A model generated the notes under the pieces. The model worked only from the letters and a program-made list of their open reading frames with translations. It was not told the origin of the DNA and searched no databases. This document shows positions 25,159 to 33,763 of a stretch of DNA of 54,251 bases, one piece after another. Position 1 is the stretch's first letter. Each line of letters starts with the position of its first letter. The translations under genes were made by a program, and so were the position numbers. This DNA comes from an uncultured Clostridia bacterium (GTDB taxonomy: Bacteria > Bacillota > Clostridia > Christensenellales > Borkfalkiaceae). The stretch is taken from positions 1-54,251 of the forward strand of contig CANRDX010000008.1 in NCBI GenBank assembly GCA_947629485.1, read 5' to 3'.

Positions 25159-26033
25159 CCTTTGACTGCGCCTCCCGTGACGCCCTCCACATAGTACCTT
25201 TGCAGGAAGAGGAAGAGGATCGTGATGGGAATGGAGACGACGACGGCGCCCGCGCAGAATGCGGTGAACCAGCCGCCGATCTGCTCGCGCTGCAACATCA
25301 GCCTGAGGCCGACGGCGACGGTGTACGAATTCGTATCCGACCCCATCATCATGAGCGAGGAGAACATGTATTCACCCCACGGCCCGATGAAGGAGGTAAG
25401 GATGGTGTAGATGACGATGGGCTTGGAGAGCGGAAGGATGATTTTGAGGAACACCTTCTGCCGGTTCGCCCCGTCGATGAGGGCGGCTTCGTCGAGGGAT
25501 TTCGGGATCGTATCGAAGAAGCCCTTACAGATGTAGTAGCCCATCGCCGACGACGCGACGTAGACCAAGATAAGCCCGAACAGGTTCTGCGTGAGGCCGA
25601 ACTCCTTCAAGATGAAGTAGACGGCGGTCATGGACATGAACCCGGGGAACATGCCGAGAATGAGCATGAGGTTCATGAGAGGCTTTCTCATCTTGAAGCG
25701 CATACGCGAGAGCGCGTAGCTCGTCGCGAGCACGATGACCGTTTGGACGATCGTGACGACGACGGAGATGATGAGCGTGTTCAGATACCACTTCGGGAAG
25801 TTGAGAATGGACGTATCCGTAAACAGCTTCTCGTAGGCATCGAACCCCCACTTCTTGGGGAAGAAGTACTGCGTCGAAGGCGTTCCTGCCGTCTCACAGC
25901 GGAAGGACTGCATCACAAGATAGAAGAACGGGAAGAGCCAGACGATGGAGATCACGATGAGGATCACATAGACGATGATATTCGTCGTTCTCTCCCTTCC
26001 CTTCTTGCTGCGAAACTTTTTCACGTTTTCCAT
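25155..26033 (-). CDS. malG: Maltodextrin ABC transporter permease MalG, 292 aa
   Basis: Six membrane segments and the inner-membrane permease EAA loop (SLDEAALIDGANRQKVFLKI, about 190-209) identify a sugar-type ABC permease. Length and the final KG tail fit the MalG family. Its start overlaps the malF stop by one base, and it is followed by the overlapping amylase gene. It forms the translocation channel with MalF, driven by the MalK-type ATPase encoded at the end of the operon. Confidence 0.95.
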   Translation of the reverse strand: MENVKKFRSKKGRERTTNIIVYVILIVISIVWLFPFFYLVMQSFRCETAGTPSTQYFFPKKWGFDAYEKLFTDTSILNFPKWYLNTLIISVVVTIVQTVIVLATSYALSRMRFKMRKPLMNLMLILGMFPGFMSMTAVYFILKEFGLTQNLFGLILVYVASSAMGYYICKGFFDTIPKSLDEAALIDGANRQKVFLKIILPLSKPIVIYTILTSFIGPWGEYMFSSLMMMGSDTNSYTVAVGLRLMLQREQIGGWFTAFCAGAVVVSIPITILFLFLQRYYVEGVTGGAVKG

Positions 26034-27529
26034 TACATGAATTCCTCCTCGTTTTTGACTGAACCGGAACGGTTATACACGATGAGCGAGACCGCCGCCG
26101 TGATGATGAACATCATGATACTGATGACGGAGGCGATGCCGTAGGAGCCTTGCTGGAAGGTGAGCTTGTAGAGCCAGGTGATGAGAAGGTCCGTCTTTCC
26201 TGCGAATTGATAGTCGAGCGAGTTGGGGCCGCCGCCCGAGAGAAGGAAGATGACGTTGAAGTTGTTCAGATTCCCGATGAACGATGTGATGAGGTAGGGC
26301 GTGGTGACGTGGAGGACGTAGGGAAGTGTGATCTTGAAATACATCTTCACGGGGCCTGCGCCGTCGATCCTCGCCGATTCGTAGAGGTCTGCGGGAATGT
26401 TCATGAGAATACCCGAGACCATGAGCATCGTATACGGGATACCGATCCATATGTTGACGACGATGATGGAGACCCTCGCCCACGTCGCGTCGGTGAGGAA
26501 AGGTATATGGATCCCTATCTTGCCGAGCAGGAAGTTGAACGCCCCCTCGTCCGCAAGCATCTGCGACATGAGCAAGAGGGAGACGAACTGCGGGACGGCG
26601 ATCGTCATGACGAGGCAGGTACGCCACAGCTTTTTGAGCTTGATGCCCTTCTTATTGATGAGAAGCGCGACGACCATGCCGAGGATGTAGTTGGTGAACG
26701 TTGCGAAGAACGCCCAGATGACCGTCCACAGCAAGACCTGCCCGAAGGTATAGGCGAACTTGGCGCTCGTGATGTTCGCGCCGCCGCCGAACAGCATGAC
26801 GAAATTATCGAAACCGCTCCAACCGAAAAGACGGGAGGGCGGATAATGCGCGTTATCGAAGTTGGTGAAGGCAATGAACACCATGAACACGAGGGGCAGG
26901 ATCGTAAAGACGGTGACCCCGAGCATGGGACCTGCAAGAAGCGTCTTATGATACTGTTCGTCTGCATACGAACGGATATCGTCTTTCGCCGTTGCGAGGT
27001 GCTGTTTTGCCTCATAGAGTTCCTGCGCGTACAGATTCCCCTTGATATTCTGATACCAAGCGTAGATCACCGCCGCGATCACAAAGATCGTGAGGAAGGA
27101 GTAGAGCAGGATCAAGAGGCTGTTATCGATCCTCACATACTGCGTCGTTCCGTCGGGCGAGTCCCACGAAAGTTCGGCGATCCGCCCGAGACTTCCCATC
27201 TGGGCAAGATACTTCCACCCGAAGAAGATCATGTAGAAGATGAACGCAACCTCTAAAACGAGATATAAAAGCCCGCGGAGCCACTGCTTACGGGCGAGCT
27301 GGCCGAACCCCATGACGCCGAAAGACATCCTCGTCTTCCAATCGCCGCGCGCAGCCGCGCGGTAGATGGTGACGAATATGCCGCCGAATTTCTTCAAGCC
27401 CTTCCAGATCCTCCCGGGGAGCTTTTGGAAGAAATGCAGGATCGCCAGCGGTAGACGTTTGAAAAAGTTCAGGAAATTGTAGACGAACTTTTCCAGGGGA
27501 GATTTGGTAAGATAAGCAAGATCTGCCAT
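26033..27529 (-). CDS. malF: Maltodextrin ABC transporter permease MalF, about 498 aa
   Basis: The C-terminal half is a standard permease with an EAA loop (DLYESARIDGAGPVKMYFKI). The N-terminal 200 residues are longer than in most Gram-positive permeases: a basic amphipathic start (FFKRLPLAILHFFQKLPGRIW), a GFGQLARKQWLRGLLYL segment and extra membrane helices, recalling the long MalF of enterobacteria. The start at MADLAYL is chosen because AGAGGG lies upstream; a GTG nine codons earlier is possible. It lies 111 bases after malE, separated by a stable hairpin. Confidence 0.92.
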   Translation of the reverse strand: MADLAYLTKSPLEKFVYNFLNFFKRLPLAILHFFQKLPGRIWKGLKKFGGIFVTIYRAAARGDWKTRMSFGVMGFGQLARKQWLRGLLYLVLEVAFIFYMIFFGWKYLAQMGSLGRIAELSWDSPDGTTQYVRIDNSLLILLYSFLTIFVIAAVIYAWYQNIKGNLYAQELYEAKQHLATAKDDIRSYADEQYHKTLLAGPMLGVTVFTILPLVFMVFIAFTNFDNAHYPPSRLFGWSGFDNFVMLFGGGANITSAKFAYTFGQVLLWTVIWAFFATFTNYILGMVVALLINKKGIKLKKLWRTCLVMTIAVPQFVSLLLMSQMLADEGAFNFLLGKIGIHIPFLTDATWARVSIIVVNIWIGIPYTMLMVSGILMNIPADLYESARIDGAGPVKMYFKITLPYVLHVTTPYLITSFIGNLNNFNVIFLLSGGGPNSLDYQFAGKTDLLITWLYKLTFQQGSYGIASVISIMMFIITAAVSLIVYNRSGSVKNEEEFM

Positions 27530-27577
27530 AAGAATTTCCCTCTCTCTGCTTTTCACAGAATTTTGTGGTGGTTCATA

Positions 27578-27621
27578 TTATCGTAATTTGGGGCAAACAG
27601 CGTTTGCCCCAAATCCGATAA
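27578..27621 (-). promoter_or_regulatory. Hairpin between malE and malF
   Basis: A 13-bp perfect stem (27586-27598 with 27602-27614, ATTTGGGGCAAAC and its complement) is extended by an outer TTATCG/CGATAA pair. There is no U-tract on the minus strand. Such a structure between binding-protein and permease genes usually protects the malE transcript end and lowers permease output relative to binding protein. Confidence 0.7.
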
Positions 27622-27640
27622 TACCTAATGCGACAAATAA

Positions 27641-28936
27641 TCAGTCGGTGGAGATCGTCTTGATCAGATCTGCCATAGTCTTCAGTTTCGCCGAAAGGTT
27701 CTCGGTCGTGACCTTGCCGTTGCAGACTTCGGTGCCGAAGGTTTCCGCTGCGCTCCAGAAGTTATCGGGAACTGCGGTCTGCGCGGTCGCATAAACGCCC
27801 TGTGCGGAAAGCGCGGCAAGGCCCTTGTTCGCCTTGACAGCGGGGGTGTTCGCAACAGAGGTGTTTGAGGGACCGGCCTGGATCGCCTGGAATCTCTTGG
27901 TCTGCATTGCGGCGCCGGAGAGGAAGGCTGCGAGCCTGTGCGCCTCGGTGAGGTCGGCGGCATTGGGGTTCACGCCATAGAGCTTGTAGCCCGCGAAGGA
28001 ACCAAGCTGGAAGGTATCGCTCCCAACGGTGACGGTGGGAAGTTTGGTCGCTTTCAGATGATCGCCCCAATAGTGTTCAAGATGATAGACGGGGTTACCG
28101 TCGTCGTCCTTGCTGTCGGGAATGTTCCACATACCGGTGACGCAAGCCCCCAGGCTGGTGTCAGCTGCACCCGACGTGATCGCGCTGTCGTCGCCGTTCA
28201 GGAATGCGGGGCTTTCTTTGAGTTGAAGCATCGCCTTCGCAGCGAGGGTACCCTTCACGGGATCATCGAAGTCGCAGGTGATCGTGGTCGGTTTGCCCGC
28301 ATCGTCGAAGGTGGTGTTGTAGGTGCAGCCCGCGCCGAAGAAGAAGCCGGCGACATACCAGCTGTTGTCGAGGTCGAACACGAAGCGCTTTCCTGCGGTC
28401 TGGCAAGCCGTAAGGACGCCTTCGAGGGTCTTCGCCTGGTCCTCGCTCACAGTTTCGTCGTCATAGACGAGGAAGTAGCCGTTATCTGCGGTATAGGGAT
28501 ACGCATAGAGTTTGGAGCCGACCTTCGCCGCATTGACTGCGCCAAGCCCGTTGTCGTTCTCGACGGCCGTCTTGTTGCTGCCGGTGACTTCGGCAAGGGC
28601 GCCGACTCTCAGAAGGTTGTTGATCTGGTCGTTTGCGAACGCATAGACGTCTGCACCCTGGGTGGCGTCCGTTTTGAGATTGGTATAAGCATCCGCTTCG
28701 GAGCAAACGCCGATCTCGATGTCGTAGACCTTATCTTTGTTCTGCGCTTTGAACGTTGCCACCATCTCTGCAAGCATAGACTGCTGTTCAATAGGTCCCC
28801 AAAGTGTGAGCTTATAAGGATCTTCCGTCGTCCCGGCGTGCGTATTGGAATCGCCGCCGCCGCATGCCGCAAACCCTACGAGGCTCGTCGCCGCAAGAGC
28901 GCCGCATGCGAGTAAAGAAATAAAACGTTTTCTCAT
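27641..28936 (-). CDS. malE: Maltodextrin-binding lipoprotein MalE, 431 aa
   Basis: A signal peptide ends at lipobox FAAC (Cys25), followed by a glycine run. The mature part has the pattern of family 1 extracellular solute-binding proteins (YKLTLWGPIEQQSMLAEMVATF at the start, YPYTADNGYFLVYDD in the middle). The ATG at 28936 is chosen over an upstream in-frame start because a strong GGAGGTG lies seven bases before it. It delivers maltodextrins from the surface amylases to MalFG. It follows malQ and precedes malF. A palindrome sits in its leader. Confidence 0.93.
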   Translation of the reverse strand: MRKRFISLLACGALAATSLVGFAACGGGDSNTHAGTTEDPYKLTLWGPIEQQSMLAEMVATFKAQNKDKVYDIEIGVCSEADAYTNLKTDATQGADVYAFANDQINNLLRVGALAEVTGSNKTAVENDNGLGAVNAAKVGSKLYAYPYTADNGYFLVYDDETVSEDQAKTLEGVLTACQTAGKRFVFDLDNSWYVAGFFFGAGCTYNTTFDDAGKPTTITCDFDDPVKGTLAAKAMLQLKESPAFLNGDDSAITSGAADTSLGACVTGMWNIPDSKDDDGNPVYHLEHYWGDHLKATKLPTVTVGSDTFQLGSFAGYKLYGVNPNAADLTEAHRLAAFLSGAAMQTKRFQAIQAGPSNTSVANTPAVKANKGLAALSAQGVYATAQTAVPDNFWSAAETFGTEVCNGKVTTENLSAKLKTMADLIKTISTD

Positions 28937-28958
28937 CTGTTTCACCTCCGTTTTTATT

Positions 28959-28992
28959 TTTATCAATATGATAAAGATGAGAATGTATTTTA
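28959..28992 (-). promoter_or_regulatory. malE leader: candidate -10 box and operator-like palindrome
   Basis: TAAAAT (28987-28992, minus strand) is the best -10 candidate, with a poor -35, which would fit activator dependence. Just downstream is a 17-base palindrome, TTTATCA-ATA-TGATAAA (28959-28975), between promoter and ribosome site. It could be an operator or a small mRNA hairpin. Confidence 0.4.
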
Positions 28993-29042
28993 CGGCTGTT
29001 GGCCGATAAAACCGAGAGGGTGCGAGATCGATCGCTTTGTGA

Positions 29043-29078
29043 ATTCTTAACCGAATTTCGCGAAATTTCGTTAAGAAT
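29043..29078. promoter_or_regulatory. 36-base near-perfect palindrome between malQ and malE
   Basis: The arms ATTCTTAAC(C/G)(G/A)AATTTCG match at 16 of 18 positions with no loop, centred on TTTCGCGAAA. It begins five bases after the malQ stop. Without a U-tract it is a poor terminator; perfect dyad symmetry around a central CG is typical of LacI-family operators, so control of malE-malK by an unlinked MalR-like regulator is possible. Confidence 0.5.
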
Positions 29079-29083
29079 TACAT

Positions 29084-30595
29084 TTATTTGTTCATATTAT
29101 ACACCCGATTCGCCCTGATTGCAAGTGATTTCAAAAATTTTTTTGCAGATTCGGAGAAATCTTTTTTCTTGAACCGCCAGCTCCAATTCGCGGGCGACAC
29201 GGTGGAGGGGAAATTGATCCTCGCCTCGCCCCCCATCGCGAGCACATCCCACATGGGAATGATCACCGTGTTGGCGCGGGAAGCATAGGCAAGGCGGATG
29301 ACGCTCCTCGTCATGGCGCGCGCAGAAGAGGTGTATACGCGCACGCCCATCGCCGCGCCCTCGCGTTCGAGATCGGAGACGAACCGATCAAGGTATTCCC
29401 CTTGCAAATCGTCGATATACTGTTTGAGGGGCATATTGTCGTGCGTGCCGGTGTAGGCGACGTAGTTTTCGGTACAGTTCGTGGGCTTGTGCTCGTTCTC
29501 CCGCCTGCCGTCGAAGGCGAATTCGAGGATCTTCATCCCCGGATAGCCGACGTATTTCATGAGGCGGCGCACGCCGTCGTCGATGACGCCGAGATCTTCG
29601 GCGACGATATCGTAGCCGAGCTTGTCCGCGAAAAGTGCTTCCTTCGGTCCGTCTACCCATTCGCCGACGCGCGCGTTCGGCGCACCGTAGGGAATGGCAT
29701 AGTAGCGGTCAAGCCCGCGGAAATGGTCGATACGGAGGATATCGAAGAGGCGAAGATTATCCTCGATCCGCTTGTTCCACCAAGCGAACCCGTCGCGCTT
29801 CATGCCCTCCCAATCGTAGACGGGATTGCCCCAGAGCTGACCGTCGTCGGAAAACGCGTCGGGCGGGCACCCCGCGACGGCGGCGGGCGTGCGGCGTTCG
29901 TCTACGCGGAAGAGCAGACTGCCGTACTTCCACATCTCCACGCTGTCGTACGCGAGATAGAGCGGGATATCCCCCATGATGCGTATGCCCGCGGCATGGA
30001 CGTATTCTTGCAGGGCATGCCACTGCCGAAGGAAGATATACTGCGTGAACTGCCAGAAGAGGATCTCCTCGCGCGCTTCCTTTTCGAAGGCGGAGATCAC
30101 CTCTTCGTCGTACGTTTTATACGGCTCGTCCCACTCCGTCCACGCGCGGTGGGAGAACTTCTCTTTGAGCGCCATGAACACGGAAAAATCGGCGTATTCC
30201 CCCCTCTTCACAAAGGAATCGAAGTCCTCTGTGCGGCGGAACCGCCCGAACGCCTTTTTGAGCAGCGCGATCTTATGATAGAATTGCTTTCCGTAGTCCA
30301 CCCTGCGCGCGTCGGAGCCTAAATCGGCGGCGCGGACTTCCCGCTTGGTGAGAAGCCCTTCTTCGACAAGTTTCGCAAGGTCGATAAAATAATAGTTGAG
30401 CGCGTTTGCACAGCACGATTGATAGGGGCTGTCGCCATAGTTGGTGGGGTTGAGCGGCAATACCTGCCACACGCGCTGCCCCGCTTCCTTCATGAAATCA
30501 ACGAAACGGTATGCCTCGCTCCCGAGCGTTCCGATCCCCTCCCCGGAGGGCAGGGCGGAAATGGGCATCAGAAGTCCGCATGTTCTTTCTCTCAT
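29084..30595 (-). CDS. malQ: 4-alpha-glucanotransferase (amylomaltase) MalQ, 503 aa
   Basis: Typical GH77 features: the start RTCGLLMPISALPSGEGIGTLG, VLPLNPTNYGDSPYQS, ILRIDHFRGLDRYYAIP (nucleophile Asp) and VAEDLGVI (acid/base Glu). Length is normal for the family. It disproportionates imported maltodextrins in the cytoplasm. It has its own promoter and a ribosome site GGAGAAG. It is the first gene of the maltodextrin locus, 147 bases before malE, with the large palindrome in between. Confidence 0.95.
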   Translation of the reverse strand: MRERTCGLLMPISALPSGEGIGTLGSEAYRFVDFMKEAGQRVWQVLPLNPTNYGDSPYQSCCANALNYYFIDLAKLVEEGLLTKREVRAADLGSDARRVDYGKQFYHKIALLKKAFGRFRRTEDFDSFVKRGEYADFSVFMALKEKFSHRAWTEWDEPYKTYDEEVISAFEKEAREEILFWQFTQYIFLRQWHALQEYVHAAGIRIMGDIPLYLAYDSVEMWKYGSLLFRVDERRTPAAVAGCPPDAFSDDGQLWGNPVYDWEGMKRDGFAWWNKRIEDNLRLFDILRIDHFRGLDRYYAIPYGAPNARVGEWVDGPKEALFADKLGYDIVAEDLGVIDDGVRRLMKYVGYPGMKILEFAFDGRRENEHKPTNCTENYVAYTGTHDNMPLKQYIDDLQGEYLDRFVSDLEREGAAMGVRVYTSSARAMTRSVIRLAYASRANTVIIPMWDVLAMGGEARINFPSTVSPANWSWRFKKKDFSESAKKFLKSLAIRANRVYNMNK

Positions 30596-30627
30596 GATCT
30601 TCTCCGCAAATGTGATTTCCGAAAAAT

Positions 30628-30655
30628 ATTATAACATAACCGTGCGCAATGTCAA
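30628..30655 (-). promoter_or_regulatory. Sigma-A promoter of malQ
   Basis: Consensus TTGACA (30650-30655) and consensus TATAAT (30628-30633) on the minus strand with a 16-base spacer, about 30 bases before the start codon. A second TTGACA lies just upstream. Confidence 0.85.
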
Positions 30656-30838
30656 GGGACTTTTTTGAAAAAATTGTCAAGGAATGCAAATTTTTGTCAT
30701 GTGCGAAAAACCGCATATCTTTGCGGAAGCCGCCTTCCGCCGCCGAAGCGAAAAAAGGCGCGCCCGAAGGCACACCATGCCCGTATAGGACGGATTTGCG
30801 CCATACCATGTCCGAGATATGTCCTTTCCATATGAGAA

Positions 30839-30864
30839 GCGGGCGCCCCGAAGAGGACGCCCGC
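30839..30864 (-). terminator. Possible weak terminator after gdhA
   Basis: A 7-bp GC-rich stem (GCGGGCG/CGCCCGC) lies 33 bases after the gdhA stop without a U-tract. The rest of the 300-base gap between gdhA and malQ shows nothing beyond the malQ promoter. Confidence 0.35.
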
Positions 30865-30896
30865 CTTGCGCAACATTTCGCGATGAAAACGGGAAT

Positions 30897-32252
<1,356 letters not shown>

Positions 32253-32262
32253 TTACCCTCTC

Positions 32263-32291
32263 ATTATATTAAATTTGAAGGGATTTGGCAA
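32263..32291 (-). promoter_or_regulatory. Sigma-A promoter of gdhA
   Basis: TTGCCA (32286-32291), a 17-base spacer and TATAAT (32263-32268) on the minus strand, about 30 bases before the start codon. Confidence 0.8.
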
Positions 32292-32300
32292 GCGGAGCGC

Positions 32301-32330
32301 AAAAAAAATTCCGCGGGCAAGCCCGCGGGA
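32301..32330 (-). terminator. Terminator of the DUF1858 gene
   Basis: A GC-rich stem (CCGCGGGC/GCCCGCGG, 32311-32328) is followed by eight T residues on the minus strand and five on the plus strand. It lies right after the DUF1858 stop codon. Confidence 0.88.
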
Positions 32331-32334
32331 TTTT

Positions 32335-32532
32335 TCAGTTGATGCCTTCGTTGAGTTTTGCGAGCAGGGCGTCGAGGTCTTGCCCGTGCACGGAGACGGC
32401 TTCGCCCACCGTCTCGCCGTGTGCCAACGCGCAGCCGAAGCAGTGCATGCCCGCTTCCATCAGGATCTCGGCGGCGTCGGGATTGAGTTCGAGGCAATCC
32501 GCAATGAGCGTATCCTTCGTGATCTTTGCCAT
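32335..32532 (-). CDS. DUF1858 small protein with CxxC motif, 65 aa
   Basis: This short protein matches the DUF1858 layout (ITKDTLIADCLELNPDAAEILMEAG then CFGC at about 34-37). The two cysteines are conserved in the family, which is linked to redox and hybrid-cluster proteins, but no reaction is established. The start at MAKITKDT is chosen because AGGAG lies eight bases upstream; a longer start has none. It has its own promoter and terminator, so it is monocistronic. Confidence 0.85.
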   Translation of the reverse strand: MAKITKDTLIADCLELNPDAAEILMEAGMHCFGCALAHGETVGEAVSVHGQDLDALLAKLNEGIN

Positions 32533-32561
32533 AATTTTATCTCCTTTTCGTTTTCTCCCCC

Positions 32562-32590
32562 ATTTTATCACATCGCAGCGCGCTTTTCAA
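32562..32590 (-). promoter_or_regulatory. Sigma-A promoter of the DUF1858 gene
   Basis: TTGAAA (32585-32590) and TAAAAT (32562-32567) on the minus strand with a 17-base spacer, 29 bases before the start codon. Confidence 0.75.
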
Positions 32591-32618
32591 CTCTTTTGCT
32601 GCCGTTTTTTTCTATTTT

Positions 32619-33074
32619 TTACAGCCCGATGAGGTAGTAGAGAAGCCCGACCGCCGCGCCCGCCGAAACGCCGAACACGATGATCGGCCCCGCGACGATG
32701 AACATCTTCGCCGCCATTCCGTAGACGTAGCCCTCCGTCTTGAACTCGATCGCGGGCGAGGCGACGGAATTCGCAAACCCCGTGATGGGCACGATGCTCC
32801 CCGCCCCCGCGTTCTTCCCAATGCGGTCGTATACGCCCAGCCCCGTAAGAAACGTGCCGAGGAAGATGAGCAGGACGGAGACGGTGCCCGCGAGCATATC
32901 GCCCGTAAGCCCCGCGAATTCCAGCATGTAGCGGAAGAACTGCCCGATACAGCAGATGAACCCTCCGACCAAAAACGCCCTTCCGCACGTCTTGTAATGT
33001 TTGGTGGGCGGATCGAAGGAATTGACGTAGCGCAGGTAGTTGCGGTTGCAATTTTCCCGTCCCCTGCCCGTCAC
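32619..33074 (-). CDS. spoVAC: Stage V sporulation protein AC (SpoVAC), 151 aa
   Basis: The sequence follows SpoVAC: an N-terminal segment with FDPPTKHYKTCGRAFLVGG, several membrane spans, and the conserved GAGSIVPITGFANSVASPAIEFKTEG-type region (here split by my reading at about 92-117). SpoVA proteins form the dipicolinic-acid channel in the spore inner membrane. Normal length for the family. The start is a GTG whose GTGA overlaps the stop of a 30-codon ORF, so translation is probably coupled; GGAG lies about ten bases upstream. The usual partners spoVAD and spoVAE are not adjacent, which is unusual. Confidence 0.92.
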   Translation of the reverse strand: MTGRGRENCNRNYLRYVNSFDPPTKHYKTCGRAFLVGGFICCIGQFFRYMLEFAGLTGDMLAGTVSVLLIFLGTFLTGLGVYDRIGKNAGAGSIVPITGFANSVASPAIEFKTEGYVYGMAAKMFIVAGPIIVFGVSAGAAVGLLYYLIGL

Positions 33075-33163
33075 GGTCTGTACTCCTCCCGCGCCGCCTC
33101 GGGGAAACAGGTCTCCCGTTCGCCCTTCCCCCGCCCGAGCGGATCGGTCTTGATCTTCTTCAT
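33071..33163 (-). CDS. Tiny ORF (30 aa) coupled to spoVAC
   Basis: The ORF starts MKKIKTDPLG and ends EEYRP, and is very charged. Its stop codon overlaps the spoVAC GTG start (GTGA). No clear ribosome site precedes it, and the start lies about six bases after a possible -10 element, so it may be read from a leaderless transcript. It could be a real small spore protein or only a translational-coupling leader. It is supported mainly by the exact overlap. Confidence 0.4.
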   Translation of the reverse strand: MKKIKTDPLGRGKGERETCFPEAAREEYRP

Positions 33164-33168
33164 GTCTT

Positions 33169-33199
33169 TAATTTGGGGAAAGGGGGGAATTTTTATACT
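33169..33199 (-). promoter_or_regulatory. Possible sigma-G type promoter upstream of spoVAC
   Basis: On the minus strand AGTATA (33194-33199) and CAAATTA (33169-33175) are 18 bases apart. This loosely matches the forespore sigma-G pattern (TGAATA / CATACTA), as expected for spoVA genes. The match is partial. Confidence 0.3.
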
Positions 33200-33215
33200 C
33201 TTCGCCGCAGAGCGG

Positions 33216-33246
33216 AAACGCCGCCCGCGCAAACGCGCGGGCGGCG
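33216..33246 (-). terminator. Terminator of the phage-like module
   Basis: A perfect 12-bp GC stem (33219-33230 with 33235-33246) with a 4-base loop is followed by three T residues on the minus strand, 25 bases after the last gene of the module. Confidence 0.7.
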
Positions 33247-33271
33247 AGACGGAGAAAAGCGTTTTCCCGCT

Positions 33272-33763
33272 TCAACAATATGAGGCGAGCAGATCGTACA
33301 GCGTCTGATAGAACTCTCCGAGATAGGTGCGAGCGAGCGAATCCATCGCATACGCCTGCAAGCGGGCGTTCGGCTCCGAGACCGCCTCCATGTAGTAGTT
33401 CCGCACGACGAGAAAACGCTGGGAATAGGAGAGATTGTAGTTGGGATTTTCGGGATAGCGGTACGGCCCGTTGTCGTTCCCCTCCGTTCCCAGACTCTCG
33501 TACGCGAGCTGGTGCAGAAGATCCTCCCGCACGATCTCCACGTCCGCTTCCGCCTGCGCGCGGATGCGCGCCTCCTCGCGCTCTTTCACGGAGGAGCGGG
33601 CGTTGTCGTTGCGCAGCAGGAGAAATAAAAGTTCCTCGATCTCCGAATCCGCCTTCGCGAGAATGTCGTTCTTCTTCCCCTGCGCCACGCGCACCATCGA
33701 GAGCTGGACGGCGGAGAGATCGGAATAGGCGGGATCGGAAAGGTCGATGATGTCGATCGTCAT
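33272..33763 (-). CDS. Unknown protein at the end of the phage module, 163 aa
   Basis: A mostly helical, charged protein; residues about 25-85 are rich in Ala, Glu and Arg and likely form a coiled coil. The C-terminal half is rich in Tyr and Asn (PYRYPENPNYNLSYSQRF, then YYMEAVSEPNA). No family was recognised. The ATG at 33763 overlaps the stop of the preceding gene (ATGA), so it belongs to the module. By position it could be a neck, plug or tail-needle-like protein, or a host-adapted addition. Confidence 0.7.
   Translation of the reverse strand: MTIDIIDLSDPAYSDLSAVQLSMVRVAQGKKNDILAKADSEIEELLFLLLRNDNARSSVKEREEARIRAQAEADVEIVREDLLHQLAYESLGTEGNDNGPYRYPENPNYNLSYSQRFLVVRNYYMEAVSEPNARLQAYAMDSLARTYLGEFYQTLYDLLASYC

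Noticed and set aside
29043-29078. Ordinary terminator after malQ
   Set aside because: The palindrome is AT-rich, has no loop and no T-run on the minus strand; an operator or mRNA-end structure explains it better, though partial termination remains possible.
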